Positions 8,174 to 17,676 of a stretch of DNA of 64,000 nucleotides are shown here, in pieces (positions within the stretch are counted from its first letter, which is position 1; every line of letters begins with the position of its first letter). The notes below the pieces were generated by a model that worked only from the letters and a program-made list of their open reading frames with translations, did not search any database and was not told the origin of the DNA. Both the position numbers and the translations under genes were made by a program. Source of the DNA: Desulfolutivibrio sulfoxidireducens. Its GTDB lineage: Bacteria > Desulfobacterota > Desulfovibrionia > Desulfovibrionales > Desulfovibrionaceae. The DNA is taken from assembly GCF_013376475.1 (NCBI RefSeq), contig NZ_CP045508.1, positions 2,167,501 to 2,231,500 on the forward strand. Direction: 5' to 3'.

Positions 8174-8761
8174 TCAATGATTATAGCAAGCAAAATGTAT
8201 ATCAACATCCCCATTCGAAATAATAAAAAAACCATACCCGCCTGTTGTTGAAATTTTATCAACACACAGTTTGTTTTCATATACAAAATTCAGGATTTTT
8301 TTATATTTTCGAGCGAATTTTAAATTATGAAGTGCAATTATATACCCAGGAGACATCTTTTGCAAAGCAACTTGAACATAAGGGAGGACATCTACTGAAA
8401 GATCAGGAAACAAAAAATCGAACTCACCGGAAAGGTCAGGTGTTACTTTCAAGGCATTCCCTGTAATGCACTCTGCCATTTTTCCCAATCCTGCTTTCTG
8501 CAGATTAAGACGACATAAAGCAGCTTTTGCGGAATTTTTTTCTATGGTTATCAAGCTGCCGCCTTGTCTTTCCAAACCAAGTCCTATGCATATCGCCGAG
8601 TATCCATTTGCAGATCCTATTTCCAATCCCCTATGACGGGATGTCGTTTCAACAAGCCATGAGAGAAACATGCCATCGGCACGGGGTATATTGTCGTATT
8701 TGTTTCTTGAACGCCCTATCGACGGAAGTAAATCTTCCTCAATATACGATTTGTTTAACAT
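8174..8761 (-). CDS. Class I SAM-dependent methyltransferase
   Basis: 195 aa. Motif I is LEIGSANGYSAICIG, followed by an acidic residue at the end of strand 2 (LITIEKN), as in O-methyltransferase-type Rossmann folds. The post-I region (FDFLFPD) takes the place of the usual DxxFxD motif. The gene is clearly more AT-rich than its neighbours and sits between an RND remnant and an XRE regulator, which suggests horizontal transfer. The substrate is unknown. The start is the first ATG; the SD is weak. Confidence 0.72.
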   Translation of the reverse strand: MLNKSYIEEDLLPSIGRSRNKYDNIPRADGMFLSWLVETTSRHRGLEIGSANGYSAICIGLGLERQGGSLITIEKNSAKAALCRLNLQKAGLGKMAECITGNALKVTPDLSGEFDFLFPDLSVDVLPYVQVALQKMSPGYIIALHNLKFARKYKKILNFVYENKLCVDKISTTGGYGFFIISNGDVDIHFACYNH

Positions 8762-8804
8762 GATATTTGCATCCTTTTAAAAAGTTTATACAAATATATT
8801 CATG

Positions 8805-9323
8805 TTATATAATCGAATGATGAATAATCAATATATCCGCATCTTCCACAACAAAATATTCATGTTCATGAAGTGCCTTGAATCTCAGCGCCGCACCAGA
8901 TTCCAACTCGTTTGATTGTCCCGCTACGGTCACCTTGACTCTCCCTGAAAGGACCAAGCACACCTCGGAGGTGTTTTCATGTTGTTTCGGATCGGATTGT
9001 TTTCTGGCTCCTGCCACGGCTCGCAAACGATAGATTTCGAAATTCGGAAACACAATGTGAATTCCCTCAAACAAATCTTCATGAAACGGCCTGGCAACGG
9101 CTTCATCGCATTGGGCAACCTCGGCAAGCCGGATCAACTCGCTTGAGGTGAGTTGGAAAACGGTACTGAGTGCCTCAATTGTGTCTATCGTCGGGTTGCT
9201 GTTTCGGCGTTCGATCTTCGCGATCGTCCCTCGTGTCAGCCCAGCCTGCCTGGCCAGTTCGTCGGAAGTGATCCCTTTCTTTTTCCGAAGATTTCGAATC
9301 ACCGAGAAATCAAACTTCCCCAT
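8805..9323 (-). CDS. XRE-family regulator with C-terminal cupin
   Basis: 172 aa from the ATG at 9323, preceded by GGAGGTG. Residues about 6-60 form an HTH_3 domain (DELARQAGLTRGTIAKIERR). Residues about 100-170 form a small beta-rich cupin (VCLVLSGRVKVTVAGQ, LRFKALHEHEYFVVED). Such HTH-cupin proteins usually repress or activate nearby metabolic genes in response to a small ligand. It precedes the methyltransferase by about 43 bp in the same direction and has the same AT-rich composition, so the two probably moved together. Confidence 0.85.
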   Translation of the reverse strand: MGKFDFSVIRNLRKKKGITSDELARQAGLTRGTIAKIERRNSNPTIDTIEALSTVFQLTSSELIRLAEVAQCDEAVARPFHEDLFEGIHIVFPNFEIYRLRAVAGARKQSDPKQHENTSEVCLVLSGRVKVTVAGQSNELESGAALRFKALHEHEYFVVEDADILIIHHSII

Positions 9324-9418
9324 CGCCACACCTCCGTTCCAATTTGATCCCAATGTATTTTATAATTATCTTTATGTCGAATAAAAAGTACATTCATTCC
9401 CTCCCCCCTGAAAAACAA

Positions 9419-9448
9419 AGCCCCCCGGACGCGCACATCCGGGGGGCT
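9419..9448 (-). terminator. Rho-independent terminator of the RND operon
   Basis: The stem AGCCCCCCGGA pairs with TCCGGGGGGCT around an 8-nt loop. On the minus strand it is followed by TTTGTTTTT. It lies 26 bp after the stop of the RND gene. Confidence 0.85.
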
Positions 9449-9473
9449 TCATTTTTCTTATGATTGATCGCCC

Positions 9474-12400
9474 CTACCCCGCCGCCTCGGCCTCCTTGGC
9501 CTTGCGCCTGAAAAGCCGCCCAATCCACGACTGCAAGCGGTCCAGGTAGATGTAATAGACCGGCGTGAAGTAGAGCGTCAAAAGCTGCGACACCACAAGC
9601 CCCCCCACCACCGCCAGCCCCAGCGGGCGCCGGGCCTCGGCCCCGGCGCCCATCCCGAGGGCGATGGGCAGCGTGCCCATCAGCGCCGCCATGGTGGTCA
9701 TCATGATCGGCCGAAAGCGCACCAAAGCGCCCTCAAAAATGGCCTGGGCCGGATCGAGCTTGCCCTCGCGTTGGGTCTCGAGCGCGAAGTCGATCATCAT
9801 GATCGCGTTTTTCTTGACGATGCCGATGAGCATGATGATGCCCACGAACCCGTAGATATTCAAATCCTGCCCGAACACGTAGAGTGTGAGAAGCGCCCCC
9901 ACACCGGCCGACGGCAACCCGGACAGGATGGTGAACGGGTGGATGAAGCTCTCGTACAGGATGCCCAGCACGATGTAGATGACCACGATGGCCATGGCCA
10001 AAAGCAGCCACAAGCCCTTAAACGAACTCTGGAAGGCCTGGGCCTCGCCCTGAAACGCGGTGCTGATGCCGTCGGGCAGCGTCTCCCGGGCCAGGTCCCC
10101 AACGGCGGTCACGGCGTCGCCAAGGGACACCCCGGGCCTGAGGTTGAAGGACAAGGTCACTGAAGGCAACTGCCCGGAATGGTTGACCGAAAGCGGTCCA
10201 GCCCCGACCGACCACTTGGCCAGGGAGTCCATGGTCACCAGCTTGCCGTCCTTGGAGCGCACGTACAAGAGCGCCAGGGCGTCGGGATTGGCCTGATACT
10301 TCGGATCAAGCTCCACCATGACCTTGTAGGTGTTGTTCGAGGCATAGATGGTGGAGACCTCCCGGTTGCCGTAGGCCGTGGCCAGGGCGTCCTCGATCTG
10401 GTAGGCGCTGATGCCCATGGACGAGGCCTTGTCCCGGTCGATGCTCACGTTGAGCTGGGGGTTTTTGATCTCCAGGTCGCTGCTGACGTCCTGGATCAAC
10501 GCCAATTCCCGCAGGCGCTCCTCCAGGACCGCTCCCTGGCGGTAGAGTTCCTCGATATTCGGGCTTTGCAGGGTCAACTGGTACTGGCCCTTGGAGGCCC
10601 TGCCGCCGATGCTGATGGGCGGCGGATTCTGCAGGAACACCCGCACCCCGGGCACCTGGGCCAGCTTGCCGCGCAGGCGCTGCAAGACCTTGTTGGCGTG
10701 GTCGGCGCGCTCCTCGCGGGGCTTTAAGCGGACCATGAGTCGCCCGGAGTTGCCGGCGGCGTTGGGGCCACCCGCGCCCACCACGGACATGAACGAATCC
10801 ACGGCCGGGTCCTTGGACACGATGTCCATGAGCTTTTTCTGGTGTCCGATCATGGCCTCGATGGCGATGCCCTGCTCGCCCTCCACCACGCCCTGGAGGC
10901 TGCCGTTGTCCTCGCTGGGGATGAACCCCTTGGGCACGATGCGAAACAGGTACACGGAGGCCCCGATGAGCAGGAAGGAAAAGAGCAGCACCGCCAGCTT
11001 GTGGTTGATGGTGGCCCGCAGGGTCCGTTCATAGAAGGACCGCATGCCCTCGAAAACCCCCTCCATGGCCCGGTAGAACCGGCCATGCCGTTTCCCGTGG
11101 GCCGAGGGCCGCAGCATGAGCTTGCACAGCATGGGGGTAAGCGTCAGGGAGACCACGCCCGAGAGCAGGATGGCCGAACAGATGGTCACCGCGAATTCGT
11201 GGAACAGCCGGCCCACCACGCCGCCCATGAACAGGACCGGCAGGAACACGGCGGCCAGGGAGATGGTCATGGACACGATGGTGAAAAAGATCTCCCTGGA
11301 CCCGTCCATGGCCGCCTGAAGCGGGGTTTTCCCCTGCTCCATGTGGCGCACGATGTTTTCCAGCATGACGATGGCGTCGTCCACCACAAAGCCCACAGCC
11401 AGCGTCAGGGCCATGAGCGAGATGTTATTTAAGCTGAACCCCATCTGGTACATGACCGCGAAGGAGCCGACCACGGACATGGGCAGGGCCAGGCTCGGGA
11501 TGAGGGTGGCCGTGAGGTTGCGCAGGAAAAGGAAAATGACCATGACCACCAGGGCCACGGTGAGCATCAAGGTGAATTTGACCTCGCCCACGGACTCCTT
11601 GATGGACTCCGAGCGGTCGAACAGGATGTCCAGGTGCACCGAGGCCGGGAGCTGGGAGCGGAACGAGGGCAAAAGGTCCTTGATGGCCTGGGCCACGCCC
11701 ACGGTGTTGGTGCCGGGCTGGCGCTGGATGGCCAGGACCATGGCCGGGGTGAAGTTGTACCAGTTGGCCCGACGGGGCTGCTCCACGCTGTCGAAGACCT
11801 TGGCGATCTCGTTCAAGCGCACGGGCGAACCGTTTTTCCAGGCCACCACCAGCGGCCCGTAGGCCCCGGCGTTCATGAGCTTGCCGCTGGACTGCACGGT
11901 ATATTCGCGTACCGGACCGGCCACGGTGCCCACGGGCAGGTTGACGTTGCCGCTTTTGATGGCCGCGTTCACCTCGTCCACGCCGATCTCCCGGGAGGCC
12001 AGGGCCTCGGGGTCGAGTTGGACGCGCACGGCGTACTTGCGCGACCCGTACACCATCACCTGGGCCACGCCGCTGACCATGGAGATGCGCTGGGCCATGA
12101 ACGTCTCGGCGTATTCGTTGACGTCGGACAGGCGTAGCGTGGGCGAGGAGATGGCCAGATACAGGATGGGCTGATCGGCCGGGTTGACCTTGCGGTAGGT
12201 CGGGGGACTGGGCATGTCCGTGGGCAGTTGGCGCGTGGCCGCGGTGATGGCCGCCTGCACGTCCTGGGCCGCGGCGTCGATATTCCGCTCCAGGGAGAAT
12301 TGCAGGGTGATCTTGGTGGACCCCAGGCTGTTGACCGAGGTCATGGAGTCGATGCCGGCGATGGTGGAGAATTCCTTTTCCAGGGGCGTGGCCACGGCCG

Positions 12401-12581
12401 AGGCCATGGTTTCCGGGTTGGCCCCGGACAGGGTGGCCGTGACCTGGATGGTGGGGAAATCCACGTTGGGCAGGTCGCTCACGGGCAGCCGGTTGTAGGC
12501 CATGATCCCGAACAGCAGAAGGCCGAGCATGACCAGGGTGGTGGTCACCGGCCTGTTTATGAAAAGCGCCGAGGGGTTCAT
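9474..12581 (-). CDS. RND efflux transporter, inner membrane subunit (AcrB/MdtB type)
   Basis: 1035 aa, normal for the family. The start MNPSALFINRPVTTTLVMLG is the classic N-terminal helix; the longer open frame upstream is a shadow of the adaptor gene. TM4 carries the charged proton-relay residues (ALTLAVGFVVDDAIVMLEN), and the second half repeats the pattern (GIVKKNAIMMIDFA). Two large periplasmic loops are present. It overlaps the adaptor gene by 4 bp (ATGA). No outer-membrane TolC-type gene is adjacent, so that partner must be encoded elsewhere. The substrate is unknown, probably drugs or other amphiphiles. Confidence 0.95.
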   Translation of the reverse strand: MNPSALFINRPVTTTLVMLGLLLFGIMAYNRLPVSDLPNVDFPTIQVTATLSGANPETMASAVATPLEKEFSTIAGIDSMTSVNSLGSTKITLQFSLERNIDAAAQDVQAAITAATRQLPTDMPSPPTYRKVNPADQPILYLAISSPTLRLSDVNEYAETFMAQRISMVSGVAQVMVYGSRKYAVRVQLDPEALASREIGVDEVNAAIKSGNVNLPVGTVAGPVREYTVQSSGKLMNAGAYGPLVVAWKNGSPVRLNEIAKVFDSVEQPRRANWYNFTPAMVLAIQRQPGTNTVGVAQAIKDLLPSFRSQLPASVHLDILFDRSESIKESVGEVKFTLMLTVALVVMVIFLFLRNLTATLIPSLALPMSVVGSFAVMYQMGFSLNNISLMALTLAVGFVVDDAIVMLENIVRHMEQGKTPLQAAMDGSREIFFTIVSMTISLAAVFLPVLFMGGVVGRLFHEFAVTICSAILLSGVVSLTLTPMLCKLMLRPSAHGKRHGRFYRAMEGVFEGMRSFYERTLRATINHKLAVLLFSFLLIGASVYLFRIVPKGFIPSEDNGSLQGVVEGEQGIAIEAMIGHQKKLMDIVSKDPAVDSFMSVVGAGGPNAAGNSGRLMVRLKPREERADHANKVLQRLRGKLAQVPGVRVFLQNPPPISIGGRASKGQYQLTLQSPNIEELYRQGAVLEERLRELALIQDVSSDLEIKNPQLNVSIDRDKASSMGISAYQIEDALATAYGNREVSTIYASNNTYKVMVELDPKYQANPDALALLYVRSKDGKLVTMDSLAKWSVGAGPLSVNHSGQLPSVTLSFNLRPGVSLGDAVTAVGDLARETLPDGISTAFQGEAQAFQSSFKGLWLLLAMAIVVIYIVLGILYESFIHPFTILSGLPSAGVGALLTLYVFGQDLNIYGFVGIIMLIGIVKKNAIMMIDFALETQREGKLDPAQAIFEGALVRFRPIMMTTMAALMGTLPIALGMGAGAEARRPLGLAVVGGLVVSQLLTLYFTPVYYIYLDRLQSWIGRLFRRKAKEAEAAG

Positions 12582-13840
12582 TTGCCGCCTTCCTTTGGCC
12601 CGCCGGACCCGCCGCCGCCCTGGGGTTCGCCCTTGGCCTCGTCGGCTTTGCCCTTGGCCTCGTCGGCTTTGCCCTTGGCCTCGTCGGTTTTGCCCTTGGC
12701 CTCCACGGCCACGCCGGGCGCCAGCCGGAGTTGGCCGTCCACCACCACGGTTTCCCCCTCGACCACGCCCGTCTCCACCACGGTCTCGCCGTCCACAACG
12801 CCAAACATCGTCAGGTCCCGGGTTTCCACGGTGTTGTCCGGCCTGACCACATAGAGATACGGCCCGCGCAGGCCCTCCTGGACCGCCGAGGTGGGCACCA
12901 CCACCGCCCCCTGGCGCTCTCCCAGGTTCAGGGACACCCGCACGAACTGGCCGGGCCACAACGCGGCGTCCGCGTTGCCGAAGCTGGCCTTGAGCCGAAT
13001 GGCCCCGGTGGTCTTGTCCACGGAGTTATCCACGGCCGCAAGCACCCCGGTCTCGGGCGTCGGATCCCCCTCCACCTTGACCTCGACCCGGACCGGGTCG
13101 GTTTTCATGCGGGCCATGATGTCCGGCAGATGCCGCTCGGGCACGGAAAAGGAGACGTAGATGGGCCGGATGCGGTTGATGACCACCAGGGTCCGATCAT
13201 CGTTGGCCTTGATGACGTTGCCCTTGTGCAAAAGAATCGAACCCACCCGGCCGGTTATGGGCGAACGCACGGTGGCGTATTCCAGGTCGAGTCTGGCCCG
13301 GTCCCGTTCGGCCTCGTTGACCTTGATGGTGCCGCGAAGCGTCCGGGCCTGGGCCAGGGTGTGGTCGTAGGATTCCTTGGCGATGACGTCTTTTTCCTTG
13401 AGCCTGGCGTAACGTTCCAGGTCCTCCTCAGCCTTTTGCAAAAGCGCCGTGTCCCGTTCGATCTTGGCCTCGGCCTCGGTCACGGCCAGTTCATAGGGGC
13501 GCGGATCGATGAGGAACAGCCGGTCGCCCTCGGCCACGTCATGCCCGTCGGACACGTACTGCTCCACGAGCAGGCCCCCGACCTGGGTCTTGACCGCCAC
13601 CGAGGCCATGGACTCCACGTTGCCCACGGCCTGGATGTTCACCGGCACGGTCTTTTTCACGACCGGGGCCACGGTCACCGGGACGGGCCGGGCGGTTTTC
13701 GGGCCGGCCTTGTCCTTGTCCCCGCTACAGGCGACCAAGGCCACCACCACCATGACGGCAAACACGAGGCCCAGGTCCGATGCCCGGCTGCGAGACGCGC
13801 AACGGACAAGGGCGCGTGGGGAAAGGGCGCGAGTCGACAC
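12578..13840 (-). CDS. RND efflux periplasmic adaptor lipoprotein
   Basis: 420 aa from a GTG start with GGAG upstream. A lipobox (LVAC, Cys about 38) predicts anchoring to the inner membrane. The barrel-sandwich (VKTQVGGLLVEQYVSDGHDV), the alpha hairpin (EAKIERDTALLQKAEEDLER) and the beta-barrel domain follow in the usual order, ending near residue 380. The C-terminus is a low-complexity tail with DEAKGK repeats followed by Gly. The adaptor links the pump to an outer-membrane channel. First gene of the pump operon, probably controlled by the TetR protein upstream. Confidence 0.93.
   Translation of the reverse strand: MSTRALSPRALVRCASRSRASDLGLVFAVMVVVALVACSGDKDKAGPKTARPVPVTVAPVVKKTVPVNIQAVGNVESMASVAVKTQVGGLLVEQYVSDGHDVAEGDRLFLIDPRPYELAVTEAEAKIERDTALLQKAEEDLERYARLKEKDVIAKESYDHTLAQARTLRGTIKVNEAERDRARLDLEYATVRSPITGRVGSILLHKGNVIKANDDRTLVVINRIRPIYVSFSVPERHLPDIMARMKTDPVRVEVKVEGDPTPETGVLAAVDNSVDKTTGAIRLKASFGNADAALWPGQFVRVSLNLGERQGAVVVPTSAVQEGLRGPYLYVVRPDNTVETRDLTMFGVVDGETVVETGVVEGETVVVDGQLRLAPGVAVEAKGKTDEAKGKADEAKGKADEAKGEPQGGGGSGGPKEGGK
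12629..12703. repeat. 21-bp tandem repeat in the adaptor gene tail
   Basis: About 3.5 copies of a 21-bp unit starting GCCCTTGGCCTCGTCGGC. It encodes the DEAKGK-rich C-terminus of the RND adaptor. Copy number could vary between strains without breaking the frame. Confidence 0.8.
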
Positions 13841-13865
13841 GAGGATTCTCCAGATGTTTTGGATG

Positions 13866-14567
13866 TTAGCGCCGGCCGTGGCCGGAGGATGCCGCCGAGA
13901 CCTGGCCGGAGTGCGTAGGGACCACGCCCGGGGCCTCGGTATGGTAGTTCTTCAGGGCCGCCAGGGAAAACCGCACGATGTGCGCGACAAGACGCTCTAT
14001 GCCCGGCTCGTCGAAGGCCAGTTCAGGGAAAAGACGGGCCAGGATGGGACGGGAAAAGACGTAGTTGCGGCATTGCCCGGTGATGCTCTGGGTGCACAGC
14101 CCGGCAAGGAAGGGGTCGGCCCCGGGGCCGAGGATTTCCGCGACGATCTGCCGCAAGGTCTCGGCCCGGGGCAGGATGAAACGATCCACGAAGCGGCCCA
14201 GCATGGGCGTGGGTTCGACCATCTCCCTGGCCATGAGCGCGCCGTGCCAGGAGGTTTCGCCCTTGGCCAGCATGCGCAGGAGCATGGCCCGAACGTATGC
14301 CGCAAGTTTCTGTTCCGGGGTGCTTGCGGCGGCAAGGCCCATGTCCGGCGGATAGCGGCGCAGGGCCTCGTCGTGGGCATGGCGCAACACGGCCTCGTAC
14401 AGCTTCTCCTTGCTGCCGAAATGGTAATGCACTGAGGCCACATTGGCCTTGGCCCGGCGGCAGATGTCCCGAATGGTGGCCGCCTGGTAGCCATTTTTCG
14501 CGAAAATTTCGCCTGCGGCCAAAAGCAGCCGCAGCCGCGTTTCCTCGCCCTGTCCACCCTCGCCCAT
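13866..14567 (-). CDS. TetR-family regulator (CerR-type C-terminus)
   Basis: 233 aa from the ATG at 14567, 9 bp after AGGAGG; an upstream in-frame TTG falls inside that SD and is rejected. The HTH is standard (IFAKNGYQAATIRDICRRA, then VHYHFGSKEKLY). The C-terminal half resembles the DUF1956 (CerR) ligand domain found in regulators of RND pump operons. It lies 25 bp upstream of the adaptor gene in the same direction and so is probably autoregulated and represses the pump operon. The inducer is unknown. Confidence 0.88.
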   Translation of the reverse strand: MGEGGQGEETRLRLLLAAGEIFAKNGYQAATIRDICRRAKANVASVHYHFGSKEKLYEAVLRHAHDEALRRYPPDMGLAAASTPEQKLAAYVRAMLLRMLAKGETSWHGALMAREMVEPTPMLGRFVDRFILPRAETLRQIVAEILGPGADPFLAGLCTQSITGQCRNYVFSRPILARLFPELAFDEPGIERLVAHIVRFSLAALKNYHTEAPGVVPTHSGQVSAASSGHGRR

Positions 14568-14830
14568 GTTTTTACGCCTCCTCAAACATACGTTTCAAAC
14601 ACTCGTTTAAAGCGGTGCCGCTCCCCTGTCAAGACATGGCCCTTCCAGTCCAGCCGGGGCAAAAACCCGCAAAGGCCCTCCAGGCCATACCGACAGGCCC
14701 GAGGCAACCGGCGAAATAGTGGGCGGCGTTCGCGCTGAGCGTCCCCCCGGCGGGGCGGCAAGGGCTTTGAGCTTCCCGGGCAGACGTGCTAGGCACTCGA
14801 AAGAAAAATCCACTCCAAAAGGAACGCACC

Positions 14831-16144
14831 ATGGGCATCCTCGCCAAAAACACCGCCCTCGGCCGGCTTCTGGCCGCCTCCGCCACCTCCCTGGCCCGCG
14901 CGGAGCATCTGGACGAAACCGTCTTGACCGGGGCCATCGACGCCGGGCGCATGGTTCTTCTGGCCAACCCGGCCCACAAAAACGTGACTCCCACCCTGAT
15001 CGGCCAGCCCGCCATGGTGAAAGTCAACGCCAATATCGGCACCTCGGTACTTATCAACGACGTCAAGATGGAGATGCAAAAAGTCCGGCTGGCCCACAAG
15101 GCCGGGGCGCACACGGTCATGGACCTGTCCACGGCCGGGAACCTGCACGCCATCCGCAAGGACATCATCGCCGCCTCGGACATGCCGGTGGGCACCGTAC
15201 CCCTGTACGGCCTGGCCCAGAAATACGTGACCAGAGGGCAGGACCCGAGCGATTTTTCCGTGGAGGAATTTCTGGAGGAAATCGAGCGCCAGGCCGAGGA
15301 AGGCGTGGACTTCATGACCCTGCACTGCGGGGTCACGGCCCGGGGCGCGGCCATGGCCACGGGCGATCGCCGGGTTTTGGGCATCGTCTCCCGGGGCGGC
15401 TCCATCCTGGCTCGGTGGATGAAGCGCCGGGGCGCGGAAAATCCCCTTCTGGAACGCTTTGACGACGTGCTTGGCATCTGTTTGAAACACAACGTGACCA
15501 TAAGCCTGGGCGACGGCCTGCGGCCCGGCGCCGGGGCCGACGCCGGAGATGCGGCCCAATGGGAGGAGGTGGTCACCCTTGGGGAACTGACGCTTCGGGC
15601 CTGGGAGCGCGGGGTGCAAATCATGATCGAAGGGCCCGGACACGTGCCGCTTCACTTGGTCCAGTCCCAGATCGAGGGCATCAAGCGCCTGACCCACTAT
15701 GCCCCGCTCTACGTCCTCGGGCCCCTGACCACGGATTGCGCCCCGGGCTACGACCACATCGCCGGGGCTATCGGCGGGGCCATGGCCGCCTATTTCGGCG
15801 CGGATTTCCTGTGCTACCTGACCCCGGCCGAGCACCTGACCCTGCCCGGCCCGGAAGACGTGTGGGCCGGGGTCAAGGCCAGCCTGGTGGCGGCCCAAAG
15901 CGCCGAGACGGCCCTGGGACGATCCTGGGCCGTGGCCCGGGACCTGGCCATCTCCAAGGCCCGGGCGGCCCTGGACTGGGAGGCCATGGCCCGGGAGGCC
16001 ATCGACCCGCAGATGCTGCGCAAACGCCGGGAAAACCACCGCGACGAACGCGAATGCGCCATGTGCGGCACGTTCTGCGCCATCCGCATGGTCACCGGCA
16101 TCGACGACGCGCCCGTGCCAAGACGGGGCAAGAAGAAAGGATAA
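14831..16144 (+). CDS. thiC: Phosphomethylpyrimidine synthase ThiC
   Basis: 437 aa, the short form of ThiC. It converts aminoimidazole ribotide to HMP phosphate by radical SAM chemistry in thiamine synthesis. The core motifs are present ([34 protein letters not shown]). The C-terminal cluster site is CAMCGTFC (CX2CX3C), as in other short ThiC proteins. The start [11 protein letters not shown] is preceded by AAAGGAACG. The 263 bp upstream show no convincing TPP riboswitch: no CTGAGA box and no clear thi-box core. No other thiamine gene is nearby. Confidence 0.95.
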   Translation: MGILAKNTALGRLLAASATSLARAEHLDETVLTGAIDAGRMVLLANPAHKNVTPTLIGQPAMVKVNANIGTSVLINDVKMEMQKVRLAHKAGAHTVMDLSTAGNLHAIRKDIIAASDMPVGTVPLYGLAQKYVTRGQDPSDFSVEEFLEEIERQAEEGVDFMTLHCGVTARGAAMATGDRRVLGIVSRGGSILARWMKRRGAENPLLERFDDVLGICLKHNVTISLGDGLRPGAGADAGDAAQWEEVVTLGELTLRAWERGVQIMIEGPGHVPLHLVQSQIEGIKRLTHYAPLYVLGPLTTDCAPGYDHIAGAIGGAMAAYFGADFLCYLTPAEHLTLPGPEDVWAGVKASLVAAQSAETALGRSWAVARDLAISKARAALDWEAMAREAIDPQMLRKRRENHRDERECAMCGTFCAIRMVTGIDDAPVPRRGKKKG

Positions 16145-16159
16145 GGATGCCTCCGGCGG

Positions 16160-16199
16160 CCAGGGGGGAAACTTTTTTGAAAAAAAGTTTCCCCCCTGG
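16160..16199. terminator. Long perfect hairpin after thiC
   Basis: A 19-bp perfect inverted repeat (CCAGGGGGGAAACTTTTTT and complement) with a 2-nt loop, 16 bp after the thiC stop. The T run lies inside the stem, so it can act as a terminator in either direction. Confidence 0.7.
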
Positions 16200-16275
16200 A
16201 CCCCCCTTCAAAAAACGTCATCGCGCTTCGCGCCCGCGCTCGGGAGCCATCATTCGCACCGAACCACCTTGATTT

Positions 16276-16320
16276 CCGGCCGGTTTTCCCCGGCGCGACG
16301 CGCCGGGGAAAACCGGCCGG
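16276..16320. repeat. 22-bp perfect palindrome
   Basis: Two 22-bp arms beginning CCGGCCGGTTTTCCCC around a single A at 16298. It is the second of four palindromes between thiC and gpmA and would form a very stable hairpin or cruciform. Not obviously a terminator. Confidence 0.85.
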
Positions 16321-16331
16321 GATCAGGGGGT

Positions 16332-16354
16332 CCGGGGGAAATGATTTCCCCCGG
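16332..16354. repeat. 11-bp palindrome
   Basis: CCGGGGGAAAT, G, ATTTCCCCCGG. Third palindrome in the thiC-gpmA gap. Its core matches the first hairpin (run of G, then AAA), suggesting a repeat family in this genome. Confidence 0.75.
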
Positions 16355-16359
16355 GCAGG

Positions 16360-16405
16360 GTCCGGGGCGGCAGCCCCGGGCGGGGTCCGAGGCGGCAGCC
16401 CCGGG
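16360..16405. repeat. Direct repeat of a GC-rich hairpin before gpmA
   Basis: Two near copies of GGGTCCGGGGCGGCAGCCCC (16359-16378 and about 16383-16402, the second with GA for GG). Each contains a GGGGC-GCCCC type stem. They end about 10 bp before the gpmA start and include part of its SD region, so they may affect translation. Confidence 0.7.
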
Positions 16406-16415
16406 AGGAGAGGTC

Positions 16416-17165
16416 ATGCATACGCTCGTGCTTGTGCGGCATGGGGAGAGCCAGTGGAACCTGGAGAACCGGTTCACGGGCTGGACGGACGTGGGGCTTT
16501 CGCCCCGGGGCGAGACCGAGGCCGCAAGCGCGGCGGAGGTACTGGCCAAGGAAGGCTACGACTTCGACGTGTGCCTGACCTCGGTGCTCAAAAGGGCGAT
16601 AAAGACTCTGGACATCGTGCTTGAGGGCATGGACCGCATGTGGCTGCCGGTTTTCAAGTCCTGGCGGCTCAACGAACGGCATTACGGGGCGCTACAGGGA
16701 TTGAACAAGGCCGAGATGACCGAGAAGTACGGCGAGGCCCAGGTGTTTTCCTGGCGGCGCAGCTATGACGTGCCGCCGCCGGCCCTGGCCCCTGGCGATC
16801 CGCGCCATCCTGGCCTGGACCGGCGCTACGCCGGGCTGGCCGAAAACGAACTGCCCCTGACCGAATGCCTGAAAGACACCGTGGCCCGGGTTCTGCCCTA
16901 CTGGTTCGAGGAGGTGGCCCCGCGCATCCAGGCCGGCCAGCGCATCCTGATCGCGGCCCACGGCAATTCCATGCGGGCCGTGGTCAAGTACCTCGATGAC
17001 ATAAGCGACGCGGACATCGCCGGGCTGAACATCCCCACCGGCGTGCCCCTGGTCTACGAGCTGGACAAAAACCTGTGCCCGATACGCCATTTCTACCTTG
17101 GCGACCCCGAGACCATCGCCAAGAGCATCCAGGCCGTGGCAAATCAGGCCAAGGCGAAAAAATAA
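16416..17165 (+). CDS. gpmA: 2,3-bisphosphoglycerate-dependent phosphoglycerate mutase
   Basis: 249 aa, the usual length. It interconverts 3- and 2-phosphoglycerate in glycolysis and gluconeogenesis. The RHG motif with the phosphohistidine ([10 protein letters not shown], His 9), the substrate motif ([15 protein letters not shown]) and the second catalytic His ([10 protein letters not shown]) are intact. The ATG at 16416 follows GGGAGGAGAGG. The open frame upstream of it runs through palindromic DNA and is not coding. Confidence 0.96.
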   Translation: MHTLVLVRHGESQWNLENRFTGWTDVGLSPRGETEAASAAEVLAKEGYDFDVCLTSVLKRAIKTLDIVLEGMDRMWLPVFKSWRLNERHYGALQGLNKAEMTEKYGEAQVFSWRRSYDVPPPALAPGDPRHPGLDRRYAGLAENELPLTECLKDTVARVLPYWFEEVAPRIQAGQRILIAAHGNSMRAVVKYLDDISDADIAGLNIPTGVPLVYELDKNLCPIRHFYLGDPETIAKSIQAVANQAKAKK

Positions 17166-17377
17166 CCCGGAGAGCCCGCCGGCTCACGCCGATCCCTTGG
17201 CCCCTTGTCTGACCGTGATCCCTCCGTCACACGCTCACCTTTGGGAAAGAAAGGTGACGGTCTTGTTTTTTCTATTATTCGTGATCTAAACATATCCCCG
17301 GACGGAGGGAAACACACCGCGTTTTTTTCGAGCACCCCTTTTGAGCCCCCACAATCATGATACAAGGAGAAGCAATC

Positions 17378-17587
17378 ATGAAAGTCAGCGCCCGCAATCT
17401 CATTCCCGGCAAGGTCAAGGAAATCACCATGGGCATGGTGAACTGCGAACTGGTCGTCGAGGTGGCTCCGGGCATCGAGGTGGTGTCCGTGATCACCAAG
17501 CATTCCGTGGAGGCCATGGGCATCAAGGTCGGCTCGCCGGTCAAGGCCATGATCAAGGCCTCGAGCGTGATGCTCGTCACCGACTAG
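17378..17587 (+). CDS. Molybdenum-pterin-binding protein (Mop/TOBE), copy 1
   Basis: 69 aa, a single TOBE domain (ARNLIPGKVKEITMGMVNCE, HSVEAMGIKVGSPVKAMIKA). Mop proteins form hexamers that bind molybdate or tungstate and buffer the oxyanion for cofactor synthesis. The ATG at 17378 has AAGGAGA 7 bp upstream; the in-frame ATG at 17357 has none. The second copy, 90 bp downstream, encodes an identical protein. No modABC genes are in the window. Confidence 0.9.
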   Translation: MKVSARNLIPGKVKEITMGMVNCELVVEVAPGIEVVSVITKHSVEAMGIKVGSPVKAMIKASSVMLVTD

Positions 17588-17676
17588 AGCGTCCTCCCCT
17601 CATCAGCCTTCGTGCGACGGGTTCATCCAGGATCACCGCCGCTCACCGCATTCATAAACCGAATGGAGAAAACATC

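Noticed and set aside
12582-12959. N-terminal extension of the RND transporter
   Set aside because: The extension overlaps the adaptor in another frame; MNPSALFINRPVTT is the conserved RND start and overlaps the adaptor stop as ATGA.
14585-14830. TPP riboswitch upstream of thiC
   Set aside because: A stretch reading GGGCTTTGAGCTTCCC vaguely recalls the thi box, but the CTGAGA element, the ACCTGAT core and matching stems are absent.
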